NCBI GenBank assembly: GCA_964427955.1
Contig: CAYRWY010000142.1
Location: forward strand, 1 to 12,907
DNA: 12,907 nucleotides
Reading direction: 5' to 3'
From: JACRBK01 sp964427955
GTDB taxonomy: Bacteria; Chloroflexota; Anaerolineae; Aggregatilineales; Aggregatilineaceae
Positions 12,904 to 12,907 of the stretch are shown piece after piece; the first letter of the stretch is position 1; each line of letters starts with the position of its first letter. The notes under the pieces were generated by a model. It searched no databases. It was given only the letters and a program-made list of their open reading frames with translations, and had not been told where the DNA came from. Both the position numbers and the translations under genes were made by a program.

Positions 12904-12907
12904 ATGC
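12904..12907 (+). CDS. Possible start of the next gene, cut by the window edge
   Basis: An ATG at 12904 has GAGAGG (12892-12897) six bases upstream. An in-frame ATG at 12877 is an alternative start. Gene order in CUT1 transporters suggests a permease, but only four bases are visible, so nothing in the sequence identifies it. Confidence 0.3.

Overview
The window is a GC-rich bacterial chromosome segment. It holds a complete-looking 6-deoxysugar (L-rhamnose/L-fucose type) uptake and breakdown locus, and the first gene of a second sugar transporter. No RNA genes, insertion sequences or CRISPR arrays are visible. The style suggests Chloroflexota (Anaerolineae-like): GC-rich genes with AT-rich regulatory gaps, two sugar-binding proteins with type I signal peptides, an archaeal-type tungsten/molybdenum aldehyde oxidoreductase, and dispersed GC-rich palindromes at both ends. 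This assignment is inference from style and gene content, because no rRNA or marker gene is present.

Minus strand, right to left: a DeoR-family regulator (4328-5116), then a rhamnulokinase-type FGGY kinase (2802-4241) with its own good sigma70-like promoter, then an aldehyde:ferredoxin oxidoreductase (965-2758), a class II aldolase (357-968, ATGA overlap with the oxidoreductase) and a MoaD-like ubiquitin-fold protein ending in GG (62-352). Plus strand, divergent from the regulator: a ketose 3-epimerase-like TIM-barrel protein (5479-6423), then a CUT2 (ribose-type) ABC importer made of an ATPase (6479-8002), two different permeases (8003-9118, 9124-10125) and a binding protein (10235-11365). 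An intrinsic terminator follows. A separate CUT1-type binding protein (11507-12811) then starts another transport unit that runs off the right edge.

The genes read as one pathway. The importer brings in a deoxysugar. The TIM-barrel enzyme isomerises or epimerises it. The kinase makes a ketose 1-phosphate. The aldolase splits this to dihydroxyacetone phosphate and L-lactaldehyde. The notable step is the last: where other bacteria use an NAD-dependent lactaldehyde dehydrogenase or reductase, this operon carries an oxygen-sensitive type, ferredoxin-linked AOR, with a small MoaD-like protein that could serve its pterin cofactor. The proposal is that lactaldehyde is oxidised to lactate while reducing ferredoxin. 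That role is inferred from gene order and known chemistry, not shown by the sequence.

The 362-base AT-rich gap between the regulator and the epimerase-like gene holds two good inverted repeats and candidate promoters in both directions. It is the probable control centre. The window edges carry two dispersed-type palindromes: a half hairpin at bases 1-33 and a perfect 12-bp-stem palindrome at 12829-12856.
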